A stretch of DNA of 64,000 nt. Source: Aureimonas sp. AU20 (GTDB lineage: Bacteria > Pseudomonadota > Alphaproteobacteria > Rhizobiales > Rhizobiaceae). Under the pieces are notes generated by a model, which saw only the letters and a list, made by a program, of their open reading frames with translations, did not search any database and was not told where the DNA came from. The position numbers were made by a program, and so were the translations under genes. The stretch lies in the NCBI RefSeq assembly GCF_001442755.1, contig NZ_CP006367.1:558001-622000 (forward strand), given 5' to 3'. Each line of letters starts with the position of its first letter. Position 1 is the stretch's first letter. Shown piece by piece: positions 1-9,474 of the stretch.

Positions 1-421
1 CGGCGCGGCGCTGGCCCCGATCCTCTTCGCAGTCGCGCTTCTCGCCTCGGGCCTGTCCTCCACGGTCACCGCGACGCTGGCCGGGCAGATCGTCATGGAA
101 GGCTTCCTGCGCCTTCGCATCTCGCCGGTCCTGCGGCGCCTCATCACGCGCGGCCTCGCCATCCTGCCGGCGGCCGGCATCATCATCGCCTATGGCGAGG
201 CGAGCGCCGGCGAGCTTCTGGTTTTCAGCCAGGTCATCCTGTCGATGCAGCTTCCCTTCGCCGTGGTGCCGCTCGTCATGATGTCGCGCGACCGCGCCAA
301 GATGGGAGCATTTCGCGCCCCTGCCTGGCTGCTCGGCATCGCCATCCTGATCGCGGGCCTAATCGTGGCGCTCAATCTCAAGCTTGTCTTCGACTTTGCC
401 CGAGTCGGCGCGGGCGGCTGA
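1..421 (+). CDS. mntH: Nramp family Mn2+/divalent metal transporter, 3' end only
   Basis: The last 139 codons of a gene that begins upstream of the window; the first complete codon is at position 2. The residues are almost entirely membrane segments. They include the Nramp-type stretch [17 protein letters not shown], followed by helices ending in [14 protein letters not shown] sequence. Nramp proteins import Mn2+ and other divalent metals into the cytoplasm with protons. The Nramp family call is firm, but substrate preference (MntH-type Mn2+) is inferred because the metal-binding DPGN and MPH motifs of helices 1 and 6 lie outside the window. A palindromic terminator follows. Confidence 0.85.
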   Translation, partial: GAALAPILFAVALLASGLSSTVTATLAGQIVMEGFLRLRISPVLRRLITRGLAILPAAGIIIAYGEASAGELLVFSQVILSMQLPFAVVPLVMMSRDRAKMGAFRAPAWLLGIAILIAGLIVALNLKLVFDFARVGAGG

Positions 422-453
422 TCCCTTCCGATACACCTGCGGCCAAACGAAAA

Positions 454-473
454 CGGCGCCCCATGGGGCGCCG
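454..473. terminator. Bidirectional hairpin between mntH and asd
   Basis: A perfect 20-base palindrome (CGGCGCCCC and its complement around an AT centre) lies between two convergent genes. The A-rich bases to its left would give a U-run for asd transcripts on the minus strand, so it probably terminates asd. It may serve both genes. Confidence 0.6.
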
Positions 474-501
474 CTCGGTCGTCTGTAGAAGCGGACGGGT
501 C

Positions 502-1536
502 TCAGGCGGCCTTGCGCTTGGCGCCCAGCAGCTTGCGGTTGATCAGGAGTTCCGCGATCTGGATGGCGTTGAGCGCGGCGCCCTTGCGCAGGTTGTCGGC
601 GACGACCCAGAGGTTGAGGCCGTTCTCCAGCGTCTGATCCTCGCGGATGCGCGAGATATAGGTCGCGTCCTCGCCCGCCGTGTCGAGCGGCGTGACGTAG
701 CCGCCGTCCTCGTGCTTGTCGATCACCAGGCAGCCCGGCGCCTCGCGCAGTATGGCGCGCGCCTCGTCGGCGGTGATCGGGTTCTCGAACTCGATGTTCA
801 CGGACTCTGAATGGCCGATGAAGACGGGAACGCGCACGGCGGTGCAGGTCACCTTGATCTTCGGGTCGAGCATCTTCTTGGTCTCGACCATGACCTTCCA
901 CTCTTCCTTGGTCGAGCCGTCTTCCATGAAGACGTCGATATGGGGAATGACGTTGAAGGCAATGCGCTTGGTGAACTTCTTGGCGCTGACGGGATCGGCC
1001 ACGAACACCGCGCGGCTCTGCTGGAACAGCTCGTCCATGCCTTCCTTGCCGGCGCCCGAAACGGACTGGTAGGTCGAGACCACGACGCGCTTGATCGTCG
1101 CCTTGTCGTGCAGCGGCTTGAGGGCCACGACGAGCTGGGCGGTGGAGCAGTTCGGATTGGCGATGATGTAGCGCTGCGTGAAGCCGGAAATGGCGTCGGC
1201 GTTCACTTCCGGAACGATCAGCGGCACGTCGGCATCGTAGCGGAAGGCCGAGGAATTATCGATCACGACGCAGCCCTGCGCGCCGATCTTGGGCGCCCAT
1301 TCCTTGGCGACCGAACCGCCGGCGGACATGAGGCAGATGTCGACGTCGGAGAAGTCGAAGAGCTCGAGCGCCTTGACCTTCAGGGTCTTGTCGCCGAACG
1401 AGACCTCGGTGCCCTGGCTGCGGCGCGAGGCGACCGCCACCACTTCGTCGGCGGGGAAGCCGCGCTCGTCGAGAATGTTGAGCATTTCGCGGCCGACATT
1501 GCCCGTCGCGCCGACCACTGCAACCTTGTAACCCAT
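502..1536 (-). CDS. asd: Aspartate-semialdehyde dehydrogenase
   Basis: 344 residues, the usual length. It catalyses NADPH-dependent reduction of aspartyl-4-phosphate to aspartate semialdehyde, at the branch to lysine/diaminopimelate, threonine and methionine. An N-terminal Rossmann motif (VVGATGNVGREML, residues 7-19) binds NADP. The catalytic cysteine is C130 in NPNCSTAQ. A conserved HSESVNIEF stretch lies in the substrate half. It stands alone, convergent with mntH, with about 230 bases separating its start from the divergent COG0523 gene. Confidence 0.95.
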   Translation of the reverse strand: MGYKVAVVGATGNVGREMLNILDERGFPADEVVAVASRRSQGTEVSFGDKTLKVKALELFDFSDVDICLMSAGGSVAKEWAPKIGAQGCVVIDNSSAFRYDADVPLIVPEVNADAISGFTQRYIIANPNCSTAQLVVALKPLHDKATIKRVVVSTYQSVSGAGKEGMDELFQQSRAVFVADPVSAKKFTKRIAFNVIPHIDVFMEDGSTKEEWKVMVETKKMLDPKIKVTCTAVRVPVFIGHSESVNIEFENPITADEARAILREAPGCLVIDKHEDGGYVTPLDTAGEDATYISRIREDQTLENGLNLWVVADNLRKGAALNAIQIAELLINRKLLGAKRKAA

Positions 1537-1731
1537 GGGTCTGACCTGTTCCTCGCCCCCCTCAAGAACTCGTCATGCGCTTCTAGCCCCGTTCCGGGGG
1601 CGAGCGGAACGAGGGTCAGGGCGTAATCGTGGTTTTGGTCGGAAGCGCGGACATGACGCCCCCTATGCTCTCGTTGCCCGTCCCTGTCAATCGCGCCGCT
1701 CCCGGCTTGCATCCTCGATCCCAAGTCGATT

Positions 1732-1748
1732 ATGTTATGATATAACAT
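1732..1748. promoter_or_regulatory. Putative Zur box
   Basis: ATGTTATGATATAACAT is a near-perfect inverted repeat: two 7-base arms, ATGTTAT and ATAACAT, around a 3-base centre. It matches the AT-rich Zur operator form known in proteobacteria and stands out sharply in this GC-rich DNA. It ends 18 bases before the chosen start of the COG0523 gene, a position that would block transcription initiation. COG0523 GTPases are classic Zur targets. Confidence 0.75.
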
Positions 1749-1766
1749 TACGAAATGGAGATCCCG

Positions 1767-2999
1767 ATGGGCCGCTATCGCTGCGAGGAAACACCGAACG
1801 ACACGCGCCTTCCCGTCACCGTCCTGTCCGGCTTTCTGGGCGCGGGCAAGACCACGCTACTGAACCACGTTCTCAACAACCGCGAGGGTCGGCGCGTCGC
1901 GGTGATCGTCAACGACATGAGCGAGGTGAACATCGACGCCGACCTCGTGCGCGAAGGCGGGGCCGACCTGTCGCGCACCGACGAGACGCTGGTGGAGATG
2001 ACCAATGGCTGCATCTGCTGCACGCTGCGCGGGGATCTCATGGAAGAGGTCAAGCGCCTGACCGAAAAGGGGCGCTACGACTATCTCCTGATCGAGGGCA
2101 CCGGCATCGCCGAGCCGCTGCCGATCGCGGCCACCTTCTCGTTTCGGGACGAGAAGGGCGAGAGCCTGTCGGACCGCACGCGGCTCGACACGATGGTGAC
2201 GGTGGTGGACGCCGCCAGCCTTCTTCGCGACTACGGCTCGCACGTGCTCCTGGCCGAGCGCGGCGAGACGGCCGGGGAGAGCGACGAGCGGACGCTGGTG
2301 GATCTCCTTGTGGAGCAGATCGAGTTCGCCGACGTGGTGGTCATCAACAAGGCGTCCGAGGTGGACGCGCAGACCCTTGACGCAGTGCGGGCCGTGGTGA
2401 CGGGGCTGAACCCGACGGCGCAGCTGGTCGAGACCGATTTCGGCCGCGTGCCGCTCGGGGCCGTGCTCGACACCGGCCTGTTCCACGAGGAAACCGCGCA
2501 GACCCATCCGCTCTGGTACAAGGCGCTCTACGAGCCGGAAACGCACACGCCCGAAACGCTGGAATACGGCGTGTCGAGTTTCGTCTACCGGGCGCGCCGG
2601 CCCTTCGACCCCGTGCGCTTCGACACGTTCGTGAAGGCGGTCTGGCCGGGCCTCATCCGCGCCAAGGGGCATTTCTGGCTGGCGACGCGGCCGGATTGGG
2701 TGGGCGAGTTCTCGCTCGCGGGCGCGGTGGCGCGCGTGTCCGGCCTCGGGCGCTGGTGGGCGGCGGTGCCGCGCGAGCGCTGGCCGGACGTGCCGGAATG
2801 GCGCGAACTGCTTCAGCGCCACTGGACTGCCCCCTGGGGTGACCGGCGGCAGGAACTGGTCTTCATCGGCGCTGGCATGGACGAGGCGGCAATTCGAGAA
2901 GCGCTGGACGACTGCCTCGTCGGCCCGGCGGATGTGTTCGAGGCGAGCCGGTTCGGTGCCTTGGCCGATCCGTTCCCCCGTTGGGGTGAGGCGGCTTGA
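1767..2999 (+). CDS. COG0523/CobW-family metallochaperone GTPase (zinc-responsive, ZigA/YciC type)
   Basis: 410 residues. The family uses GTP hydrolysis to deliver metal, usually zinc, to client proteins under zinc limitation. Visible features: P-loop [10 protein letters not shown] (residues 21-30), metal-binding GCICC motif (C-x-C-C at about 82-85), an [10 protein letters not shown] switch segment, an NKAS guanine-specificity motif, and a C-terminal CobW_C region rich in Trp. I chose the ATG at 1767 because GGAG lies 6 bases upstream; an ATG at 1755 would nearly touch the Zur palindrome and lacks a ribosome site. Zur control is inferred from that palindrome. The metal is presumed Zn2+; a B12-related CobW role is less likely because no cobalamin genes are near. 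Confidence 0.88.
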   Translation: MGRYRCEETPNDTRLPVTVLSGFLGAGKTTLLNHVLNNREGRRVAVIVNDMSEVNIDADLVREGGADLSRTDETLVEMTNGCICCTLRGDLMEEVKRLTEKGRYDYLLIEGTGIAEPLPIAATFSFRDEKGESLSDRTRLDTMVTVVDAASLLRDYGSHVLLAERGETAGESDERTLVDLLVEQIEFADVVVINKASEVDAQTLDAVRAVVTGLNPTAQLVETDFGRVPLGAVLDTGLFHEETAQTHPLWYKALYEPETHTPETLEYGVSSFVYRARRPFDPVRFDTFVKAVWPGLIRAKGHFWLATRPDWVGEFSLAGAVARVSGLGRWWAAVPRERWPDVPEWRELLQRHWTAPWGDRRQELVFIGAGMDEAAIREALDDCLVGPADVFEASRFGALADPFPRWGEAA

Positions 3000-3026
3000 A
3001 GGACGGGACGGCTTCCGAATGAGAAA

Positions 3027-3057
3027 GGCCGGCGTCGCGGGGGGTGCGACGCCGGCC
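3027..3057 (+). terminator. Hairpin after the COG0523 gene
   Basis: A 12-base perfect stem (GGCCGGCGTCGC) with a 7-base G-rich loop begins 27 bases after the stop codon. No T-run follows, so termination may be inefficient or rely on Rho. Confidence 0.5.
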
Positions 3058-3141
3058 CAAGGGGAGGGGGAGAGAGGGGAGGCTTTGTCTCGTCAGTCTC
3101 GTCGTCGGTCGCGCCTCATGGGCATCGACCGCAAGCGGACT

Positions 3142-3267
3142 TTAAGCGCGGCGATCGGGATACGGCGCGCCTGCGGGCTGCGGGGTGGCGGAGCGGCGCG
3201 CGCTGCGTTCCGCGATCTTCTTCGTGACCCAGCCGACGAAAAGCGCCTTGAGAATGCTGCGAATCAT
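3142..3267 (-). CDS. Possible 41-residue small protein
   Basis: Reads MIRSILKALFVGWVTKKIAE followed by a basic, proline-rich tail. The first 17 residues form a short hydrophobic or amphipathic helix and the tail is hydrophilic. A GGAAC-N17-CATT promoter-like element lies 34 bases upstream on the same strand (3301-3326). It occupies the otherwise empty 460-base gap between the COG0523 gene and the MFS transporter. Coding potential is plausible but unproven; a longer in-frame start at 3333 exists. Function unknown. Confidence 0.4.
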   Translation of the reverse strand: MIRSILKALFVGWVTKKIAERSARRSATPQPAGAPYPDRRA

Positions 3268-3300
3268 GTTGGTCGTCCCACGTTGTTCCGTTGGCTCTGA

Positions 3301-3326
3301 AATGTCGAATGCCGCCAAAGGGTTCC
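3301..3326 (-). promoter_or_regulatory. GGAAC-type (EcfG-like) promoter candidate
   Basis: On the minus strand, GGAAC (3326-3322) is followed after 17 bases by CATT (3304-3301). The general-stress sigma factor EcfG of alphaproteobacteria prefers GGAAC-N16/17-CGTT, so the -10 differs by one base. It sits 34 bases before the 41-residue small ORF. Confidence 0.35.
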
Positions 3327-3460
3327 CCATCACGAAAACGCGACCACGCTGTCAATTGTGACCAAAGGGTGAAGAGCGACTTCCCTTTTCGTCAACTTTC
3401 GGTAGCCTTCCCTACAGCGCTGGGAGGTGCCGCCGCTTCACGCGGCCAGGGAGGGAACAC

Positions 3461-5164
3461 GTGACAAGCTACCCAACGAACGCCGCTGCGGCGTCCGGAC
3501 GACAGCCCATGACCAAGCGGGAGCGGAAGGTGATCATTGCCTCCTCGCTCGGCACGGTCTTCGAATGGTACGACTTCTATCTCTATGGAACGCTCGCCGC
3601 GATCATCGGGCGGCAGTTCTTCTCGCAGTTTCCGCCGGCCACGCAGGCCATCTTCGCGCTTCTGACCTTCGCCGCCGGCTTTCTCGTGCGCCCCTTCGGC
3701 GCGCTGGTCTTCGGGCGGCTGGGCGATCTGGTCGGGCGCAAATACACGTTCCTTCTGACGATCCTCATCATGGGCCTGTCGACCTTCGCGGTCGGCCTCC
3801 TGCCGAGCTACGACCAGATCGGCGTCGCCGCGCCCATCATCCTGGTCGCGCTTCGCATGGCGCAGGGCTTGGCGCTCGGCGGCGAGTATGGCGGCGCGGT
3901 GGTCTATGTCGCGGAGCATTCGCCGCGCACCCGGCGCGGCTTCTACACCGCCTGGATCCAGACCACGGCGACGATGGGCCTGCTTCTGTCGCTCTTCGTC
4001 ATCGTGACGCTGCGCCTAAATCTGGGTGAGGACGCGTTCCAGACCTCGCAGCCGCTCTTCCTCGGGCTCACAGGCGGCTGGCGCATCCCCTTCCTTCTGT
4101 CGATCGTGCTTCTGATCGTCTCGATCTACATCCGCCTGCAGATGCATGAATCGCCGATCTTCCAGAAGATGAAGGAAGAGGGCACCCAGTCCAAGGCGCC
4201 GCTCTCCGAGGCCTTCGGCAACTGGCGCAACGGCAAGATCGTCCTGATCGCGCTGTTCGGCCTCGTGATCGGCCAGGCCGTGGTCTGGTACACCGGCCAG
4301 TTCTACGCGCTGTTCTTCCTGCAGACGGTGCTGAAGGTCGATCTCTTGACGGCCAACGTCCTGATCGCCTGGGCGCTGATCATCGCGACGCCCTTCTTCC
4401 TCGTGTTCGGCTCCCTGTCGGACCGCATCGGCCGCAAGCCGGTGATCCTGGCGGGCTGCCTGCTCGCGGCGGCGACCTATTTCCCGCTGTTCCAGGCGCT
4501 GACGGCGGCCGCCAACCCGACCTACAGCAACGCCATCGCCACGGTGCGGGCCGAGGTCGTGGCCGATCCCGCCACCTGCGGCTCGCTGTTCGACCCGGTC
4601 GGCATCCGAACCTTCACCAGCCCCTGCGACGTGATGCGCCGCACCCTGTCGCAGCAGGCCTTCCGCTACACGCAGGTCTCCGCCCCGGCGGGAAGCCCGA
4701 CGCAGCTCGTGGTGAACGGCGGCACGCCGATCCCCTTCACCGACGCCAAGACCTTCACCGCCGCGCTCGGCCCGGCCATGGTCGCGGCGGGCTATCCGGC
4801 GGCCGACGACGCGGCGAAGGTCAAGGTCGACGGGTTCTTCTCCGCGCTCGGCTCTGCCCAGGCACTGAAGGTCATCGCGATCCTGACCGTGATGGTCATC
4901 TACGTCACCATCGTCTACGGGCCGATCGCCGCCGCGCTGGTGGAGTTCTTCCCCACGCGCATCCGCTACACCGCGATGTCGCTGCCCTATCATATCGGCA
5001 ACGGCTGGTTCGGCGGGCTCCTGCCGGCGACCTCCTTCGCGATCGTCGCCTCGACGGGCGATATCTTCGCCGGGCTCTGGTATCCCGTCTTCTTCGCGCT
5101 GCTGACGGTGGTGATCGGCCTTCTCTTCGTTCGCGAAAAGAAGGGCGTCGATCTGGCGGACTGA
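3461..5164 (+). CDS. MFS transporter, metabolite:H+ symporter (MHS) family, with large internal insertion
   Basis: 567 residues, longer than the ~430-450 of ProP/ShiA/KgtP-type MHS carriers. The N-terminal half shows the MHS hallmarks: SSLGTVFEWYDFYLYGTLA at TM1 and the loop motif GRLGDLVGRKYTF between TM2 and TM3. SLSDRIGRKPVIL marks the repeated loop in the second half. Residues about 343-467 form a non-membrane insertion containing two cysteines, probably periplasmic, before the final pair of helices. The GTG start follows GAGGGA. It probably imports an organic acid or osmolyte with protons; the substrate cannot be read from sequence. It is convergent with leuB across a strong terminator. 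Confidence 0.85.
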   Translation: MTSYPTNAAAASGRQPMTKRERKVIIASSLGTVFEWYDFYLYGTLAAIIGRQFFSQFPPATQAIFALLTFAAGFLVRPFGALVFGRLGDLVGRKYTFLLTILIMGLSTFAVGLLPSYDQIGVAAPIILVALRMAQGLALGGEYGGAVVYVAEHSPRTRRGFYTAWIQTTATMGLLLSLFVIVTLRLNLGEDAFQTSQPLFLGLTGGWRIPFLLSIVLLIVSIYIRLQMHESPIFQKMKEEGTQSKAPLSEAFGNWRNGKIVLIALFGLVIGQAVVWYTGQFYALFFLQTVLKVDLLTANVLIAWALIIATPFFLVFGSLSDRIGRKPVILAGCLLAAATYFPLFQALTAAANPTYSNAIATVRAEVVADPATCGSLFDPVGIRTFTSPCDVMRRTLSQQAFRYTQVSAPAGSPTQLVVNGGTPIPFTDAKTFTAALGPAMVAAGYPAADDAAKVKVDGFFSALGSAQALKVIAILTVMVIYVTIVYGPIAAALVEFFPTRIRYTAMSLPYHIGNGWFGGLLPATSFAIVASTGDIFAGLWYPVFFALLTVVIGLLFVREKKGVDLAD

Positions 5165-5195
5165 TCCGCTCTGTCGGCCTTCAAGCCTGAAAACG

Positions 5196-5231
5196 AAAAC
5201 CGCCGCCCCGGGAGACCGGGGCGGCGGTTTT
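5196..5231. terminator. Strong bidirectional terminator between the MFS gene and leuB
   Basis: The stem CCGCCGCCCCGG/CCGGGGCGGCGG around a GAGA loop is flanked by AAAA on the left and TTTT on the right, so it should stop transcription from both converging genes. Confidence 0.9.
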
Positions 5232-5252
5232 GTTTCCGAGAGGTGGATGGGC

Positions 5253-6368
5253 TCAGGCCGCGAGCTTGCGGCGGAAGGCGGCCGCGACCGCGTCGCCCAT
5301 CTCGGTCGTGCCGACTTCGCGGCAGCCCGGCGCCATGATGTCGCCGGTGCGGGTGCCCGATTCCAGCACTTCGGCGATGGCGGCCTCCAGCTTGTCGGCC
5401 TCCTCCACCAGGGCGAAGGAGTAGCGCAGCATCATCGCGAAGGAGGCGATCATGGCGATCGGGTTGGCGATGCCACGGCCCGCGATGTCGGGCGCCGAGC
5501 CGTGGACCGGCTCGTACATGGCGCGGCGCTGGCCGCTCGCCTCGTCCGGGCTCCCGAGCGAGGCGGAGGGCAGCATGCCGAGCGAGCCGGTCAGCATGGC
5601 GGCGATGTCGGAGAGCATGTCGCCGAAGAGATTGTCGGTCACGATCACGTCGAACTGCTTGGGCGCGCGCACCAGCTGCATGCCGCCGGCATCGGCCAGC
5701 ATGTGGTCGAGCGTTACATCAGTGAAGCCCTTGGCATGGGTCTCCGTCACGACCTGGTTCCACAGGACGCCGGACTTCATGACGTTGCGCTTTTCCATGG
5801 AGGTGACCTTGCCGCGCCGCGTGCGGGCCAGCTCGAAGGCGACCTTCGCGATGCGCTCGATCTCGTAGGTGTCGTAGACCTGCGTGTCGATGCCGCGCTT
5901 CTGGCCGTTGCCGAGATCCACGATCTCCTTCGGCTCGCCGAAATAGACGCCGCCCGTCAGCTCGCGCACGATCAGGATGTCGAGCCCGTCCACCAGCTCG
6001 CGCTTGAGCGAGGAGGCCTCGGCCAGCGCTGGATAGCAGATGGCGGGGCGCAGGTTGGCGAACAGCGCCATGTCCTTGCGCAGCCGCAGAAGGCCCGCCT
6101 CGGGGCGCTTCTCGTAAGGCACGCTGTCCCATTTCGGTCCGCCGACGGCGCCGAAGAGCACCGCGTCCGCCGCCATGGCCCGCGCCATGTCGCTGTCGGA
6201 GATCGCCTCGCCATGGGCGTCGTAGGCCGAACCGCCGACAAGGCCTCGCTCGATCTCGAAGCCGCCAGCGCGCTCGGCGTTGAGCAGGGCCACGAGCTTC
6301 TCGACCTCGGTCATGGCCTCCGGCCCGATGCCGTCGCCGGGAAGAAGAAGAAGCTTGCGCGTGGTCAT
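5253..6368 (-). CDS. leuB: 3-isopropylmalate dehydrogenase
   Basis: 371 residues from the chosen start. It oxidises and decarboxylates 3-isopropylmalate to 2-oxoisocaproate with NAD+, the third step of leucine synthesis. Visible: N-terminal [13 protein letters not shown], the substrate-binding [11 protein letters not shown] segment, the catalytic Tyr/Lys neighbourhood, the metal-binding [10 protein letters not shown], and the NAD loop [19 protein letters not shown] chose the ATG at 6368 ([11 protein letters not shown]) because GGGGA lies 8 bases upstream; an ATG 11 codons earlier lacks a ribosome site and would be unusual for the family. leuD is 3.6 kb away, separated by a chemoreceptor. Confidence 0.93.
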   Translation of the reverse strand: MTTRKLLLLPGDGIGPEAMTEVEKLVALLNAERAGGFEIERGLVGGSAYDAHGEAISDSDMARAMAADAVLFGAVGGPKWDSVPYEKRPEAGLLRLRKDMALFANLRPAICYPALAEASSLKRELVDGLDILIVRELTGGVYFGEPKEIVDLGNGQKRGIDTQVYDTYEIERIAKVAFELARTRRGKVTSMEKRNVMKSGVLWNQVVTETHAKGFTDVTLDHMLADAGGMQLVRAPKQFDVIVTDNLFGDMLSDIAAMLTGSLGMLPSASLGSPDEASGQRRAMYEPVHGSAPDIAGRGIANPIAMIASFAMMLRYSFALVEEADKLEAAIAEVLESGTRTGDIMAPGCREVGTTEMGDAVAAAFRRKLAA

Positions 6369-6824
6369 GCGGATGTCCCCATTGCTCAAACGCGCCGACA
6401 TCGCGGCGGATCAGCCGGGGTCGTAGCGGCAGCGCCCGCCGACCGCAAGCGCGGCGCGCCCCTCCCGCATCCCGGCCCGGCGAAACGGGGGGCTCGAGGT
6501 CCGCGATCCGCCGAGGGCGCCCGGTAGAACCTCCGGGGTCGGCTGGGCGGCTCTCATTGCCGGGGCGCCGCCGCGAAGGCTTGGCCCTGCGCTCCGCATC
6601 CAACGGGCTTCGCCTCTCGCGTCCGAACCTCGGTCTCCCGACGGCCGTCCGCCCGGAGGTTCTGTTCGGCGCTCTTAGGGTTTTCTTGACTTAGATCGCA
6701 AAGCCTTCCCCCGGAACCGGGCTCCGTCAACCTGTTTGCAACCCGCCGGGGCGAACCATCCCGTCCCATGGCATCGGACGGGCGACGCGGAAACGGCGCC
6801 TTCACGCGATCGGGGGGCAGTGCG
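6369..6824. other. Divergent intergenic region between leuB and a chemoreceptor gene
   Basis: 455 bases holding the promoters of two divergent genes. I see no convincing leader peptide or attenuator for leuB. A GGAAC at 6713-6717 is followed by TGTT after only 15 bases, one short of an EcfG-type spacing. Otherwise nothing recognisable. Confidence 0.4.
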
Positions 6825-9101
6825 TTGAAACTGAGCATCAAGACCAAGCTGGCGGCCGGTTTCGCGGCCGTTCTCGTCATGCTGGCCGCCACGGGCGCGA
6901 TCGGGCTGCAGGAGCTCGGCCGGTCCAACCAGCAGACGGAGGCCTTCACGGACGGCCCGTTCCGGCAGGTGCAGCGCCTGGGCGAGCTCTACGCCCTGCA
7001 GGGCACCGCGCGAAGCGACTTCCAGGGCATGATCCTCAGCCAGAAGCCGGACGAGATCCAGGCGATCGGCGCGCGCTTCGACAGCAAGATCCAGTCGATG
7101 CAGACCGTTCTCACCGACTATATCGCCGCGCTGCCCGAAGCCAGCCGCCCGGCGGCGGCCGACATGGTGACGCTGCTGGACGAGCTGAAGGCGGCCTTCG
7201 TCGAGGCGCGGCCGCTCGCCTCCACCACCTTCCGCTACGACGCGATCAAGGCCATGGCGAAAGCCGACCCGGTCGGCGTCGAGATTTCCAACGTCCTTCT
7301 CCAGCTGCAGAGCGCCTTCCGTACTGGGCAGCAGACGCCGCTGATGACGATCTCGCAGAACACGCTGTCGGACATGCGCGCGCGCTTTCCCGAAATGCGC
7401 ATGACGGCCAATCAGGTGCTGGTGGAAACCGACGACGCCAAGCTCAAGGCGCTGTCGCAGCTTCTCACCTCCCGCCAGGCGCAGTTCGGCGCCTTCATCA
7501 AGCAGCTGAAGTCGGCGGCGGACCCGTCCTACCAGGCGCGCCTGAACTCGCTCGACAAGCGCTGGGAGCAGTTCAAGGACGCGATGAACGGCTGGGTGGC
7601 CGGCGCCGTGGCCAACGACAACGGTCGCGCCCGCACGCTGCTCAACACCAAAATCATCCCGCTGGCCGAGAAGTTCGAGGGCCGGCTCGAAGCGCAGAAG
7701 AAGGTCGAGTCCGATATCGCCGCCGGCTTCGTGCAGCGCGCCGACACGGCTTTCACGGAAACGCGCCTGTTCCTGATCGCTCTGATCGGCGGCGCCGTCC
7801 TGATCGGCCTCGTCGTGGCGACCTGGCTTGGCCTGTCGATCTCGCGCGGCCTGAAGCGCTCGGTGGACCTCGCCCGGCAGATCGGCTCGGGTGACTTGAC
7901 GCACACGATCCGGGCCAAGGGTTCGGACGAGATTGCCGAGTTGCAGCGCGCCATGGGCGACATGACCACCAAGCTCTCCGAGATCGTCTCGGGCGTGCGC
8001 GCCTCCTCCTCGCTGGTGGCCGCCGGCTCGGCCCGCTCGGCCGAAACCGCCGACCGCCTGTCGTCGGGCTCGACGGAACAGGCCGCCGCCTCCGAGCAAG
8101 CCTCGGCCGCGATCGAGGAGATGACCGCCAACATCCGCCAGAACGCCGACAACGCCTCCACCACCGAGAAGATCGCCGCCCAGGCCGCCGAGCATGCCGG
8201 CACCACGGGCGCGGCGGTGGCGCAGTCCACCGAGGCGATGCGCGCCATCGCCGAGAAGATCGCCGTGGTGCAGGAGATCGCCCGCCAGACCGACCTGCTG
8301 GCCCTCAACGCCGCGATCGAGGCCGCTCGTGCCGGCCAGCACGGCAAGGGGTTCGCGGTGGTGGCCTCGGAAGTGCGCAAGCTCGCCGAGCGCAGCCAAG
8401 CCGCAGCCGCCGAGATCGGCGACTTGTCCTCGCGCACGCTGGTGGTGGCGGAGGATGCCGGGGCGCGGCTGGAGCGCCTGGTTCCGGACATCCGCAAGAC
8501 GGCGGAGCTGGTGTCGGAGATTTCGGCGGCGTGCCGGGAGCAGTCGATCGGCATCGAGCAGATCAACCAGGCGATCGGGCAGCTGGATCAGGTGACGCAG
8601 TCGAACGCCGGGGCGGCGAACGAGATGGCGGCGACCGCCGACCAGCTCTCCACCGAGGCGGGCCGTCTGGAGGAGCGGGCGGGCTACTTCCGCATGACCG
8701 ACGCCGAGCGCGAGCGCCTGCTGCAGGACGAGGCGGTGGAGATCGAGGCAACCAACCGGCAGGCGGAGCGGCAGAAGACGCGCGGCGAGGGCGGCACGGC
8801 CAAGCCAGCCTCGACCTCGGCCACGGCCCCGGCGGCGGGCAAGGCGGCCGCGAAGTCCGCCCCGACGTCTGCCAAGTCAAACGCGCCCAAGACCACGCGG
8901 GTGCTGGGCAAGACCCCGGTGGCGGTGAGCGCGGAGACGGACCAGGACCTGTTCGAGACCGGCGCGGGCGAGAACCCCGTTCACAGCTTGCAGGCGCAGG
9001 CGGCGAGCGCGCTGGCGCGGCCGGCGCCAGCGGGCGCGGGCAAGGGCGGCTTCTCGCTGGATCTCGGCGGTGACGAGGGCTTCGAGCGCATGAGCCGCTG
9101 A
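6825..9101 (+). CDS. Methyl-accepting chemotaxis protein (4-helix-bundle/HAMP type)
   Basis: 758 residues from the TTG start. Order: short N-terminus (KLSIKTKL), TM1 (about 9-28), a long periplasmic region of roughly 290 residues that is mostly helical, TM2 ([20 protein letters not shown]), HAMP, then the signalling coiled coil with the conserved hairpin tip [20 protein letters not shown] and [16 protein letters not shown]. The Ala/Pro/Lys-rich linker after the signalling domain is followed by the tail DEGFERMSR. The TTG at 6825 follows GGGGG and gives the same N-terminus (xIKTKL) as the second receptor in this window. An upstream ATG at 6768 would add 19 unusual residues. Ligand unknown; no che genes lie nearby. 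Confidence 0.88.
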   Translation: MKLSIKTKLAAGFAAVLVMLAATGAIGLQELGRSNQQTEAFTDGPFRQVQRLGELYALQGTARSDFQGMILSQKPDEIQAIGARFDSKIQSMQTVLTDYIAALPEASRPAAADMVTLLDELKAAFVEARPLASTTFRYDAIKAMAKADPVGVEISNVLLQLQSAFRTGQQTPLMTISQNTLSDMRARFPEMRMTANQVLVETDDAKLKALSQLLTSRQAQFGAFIKQLKSAADPSYQARLNSLDKRWEQFKDAMNGWVAGAVANDNGRARTLLNTKIIPLAEKFEGRLEAQKKVESDIAAGFVQRADTAFTETRLFLIALIGGAVLIGLVVATWLGLSISRGLKRSVDLARQIGSGDLTHTIRAKGSDEIAELQRAMGDMTTKLSEIVSGVRASSSLVAAGSARSAETADRLSSGSTEQAAASEQASAAIEEMTANIRQNADNASTTEKIAAQAAEHAGTTGAAVAQSTEAMRAIAEKIAVVQEIARQTDLLALNAAIEAARAGQHGKGFAVVASEVRKLAERSQAAAAEIGDLSSRTLVVAEDAGARLERLVPDIRKTAELVSEISAACREQSIGIEQINQAIGQLDQVTQSNAGAANEMAATADQLSTEAGRLEERAGYFRMTDAERERLLQDEAVEIEATNRQAERQKTRGEGGTAKPASTSATAPAAGKAAAKSAPTSAKSNAPKTTRVLGKTPVAVSAETDQDLFETGAGENPVHSLQAQAASALARPAPAGAGKGGFSLDLGGDEGFERMSR

Positions 9102-9130
9102 GCCAAGCCTGCCTCAAATCAATCGACAGG

Positions 9131-9170
9131 AAAAAGCCCGGCGCGAGACATCTCTCGCGCCGGGCTTTTT
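9131..9170 (+). terminator. Rho-independent terminator of the chemoreceptor gene
   Basis: AAAAAGCCCGGCGCGAGA pairs with TCTCGCGCCGGGCTTTTT around a short loop, 30 bases after the stop codon. The run of T completes a classic terminator. Confidence 0.9.
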
Positions 9171-9225
9171 CACAACTATAGCCCAACAGGCCGAGGCTCC
9201 GGCTGCTGGGGCGATGCTTCCCTAC

Positions 9226-9458
9226 GAGGCTGTTTGGAAGCTCGGCGGCGGAGGGCCGGCGAGGGATTTTTGGGTGTCGTGAGGCGTCAAACGCAGTCGA
9301 TGACAGCGGCATCGGCGAGGATTGGCAACGTTCCATGCAGACGGGCGAAACATCTGATGCGCTTGCGCAGCACTGCCGCGCTCGCGCGGCGTGTCTCGCC
9401 CTAGGGTGACGACGAAAAAGAACCGTCGGACGGCCCGGCCGAGTTTCCAAACAGGCTC
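9226..9458. repeat. Interspersed repeat, family 1 copy A (233 bp, terminal inverted repeats)
   Basis: The ends GAGGCTGTTTGGAAGCTCGG and CCGAGTTTCCAAACAGGCTC are inverted repeats matching at 18 of 20 positions. Read on the minus strand, the interior near one end carries GTTGCCAATCCTCGCCGATG and CATCGACTGCGTT, which recur in the element at 27821-27984. No credible protein is encoded. Non-autonomous MITE-like or rhizobial intergenic mosaic element is the best description, and mobility is inferred only from structure. Confidence 0.7.
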
Positions 9459-9474
9459 TAAGCCCCCACAAACT

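Noticed and set aside
3455..3465. AACACGTGAC as a second parS-like site
   Set aside because: Only the CACGTG centre matches and it overlaps the GTG start of the MFS gene; flanks do not fit.
6713..6736. GGAAC followed by TGTT before the first chemoreceptor
   Set aside because: Spacing is 15 bases (or 16 to GTTT), off the EcfG optimum, and it is 88 bases from the start; not enough to call.
6675..8399. A 574-codon open frame antisense to the first chemoreceptor
   Set aside because: No motif and typical mirror composition; the opposite frame encodes the MCP signalling domain.
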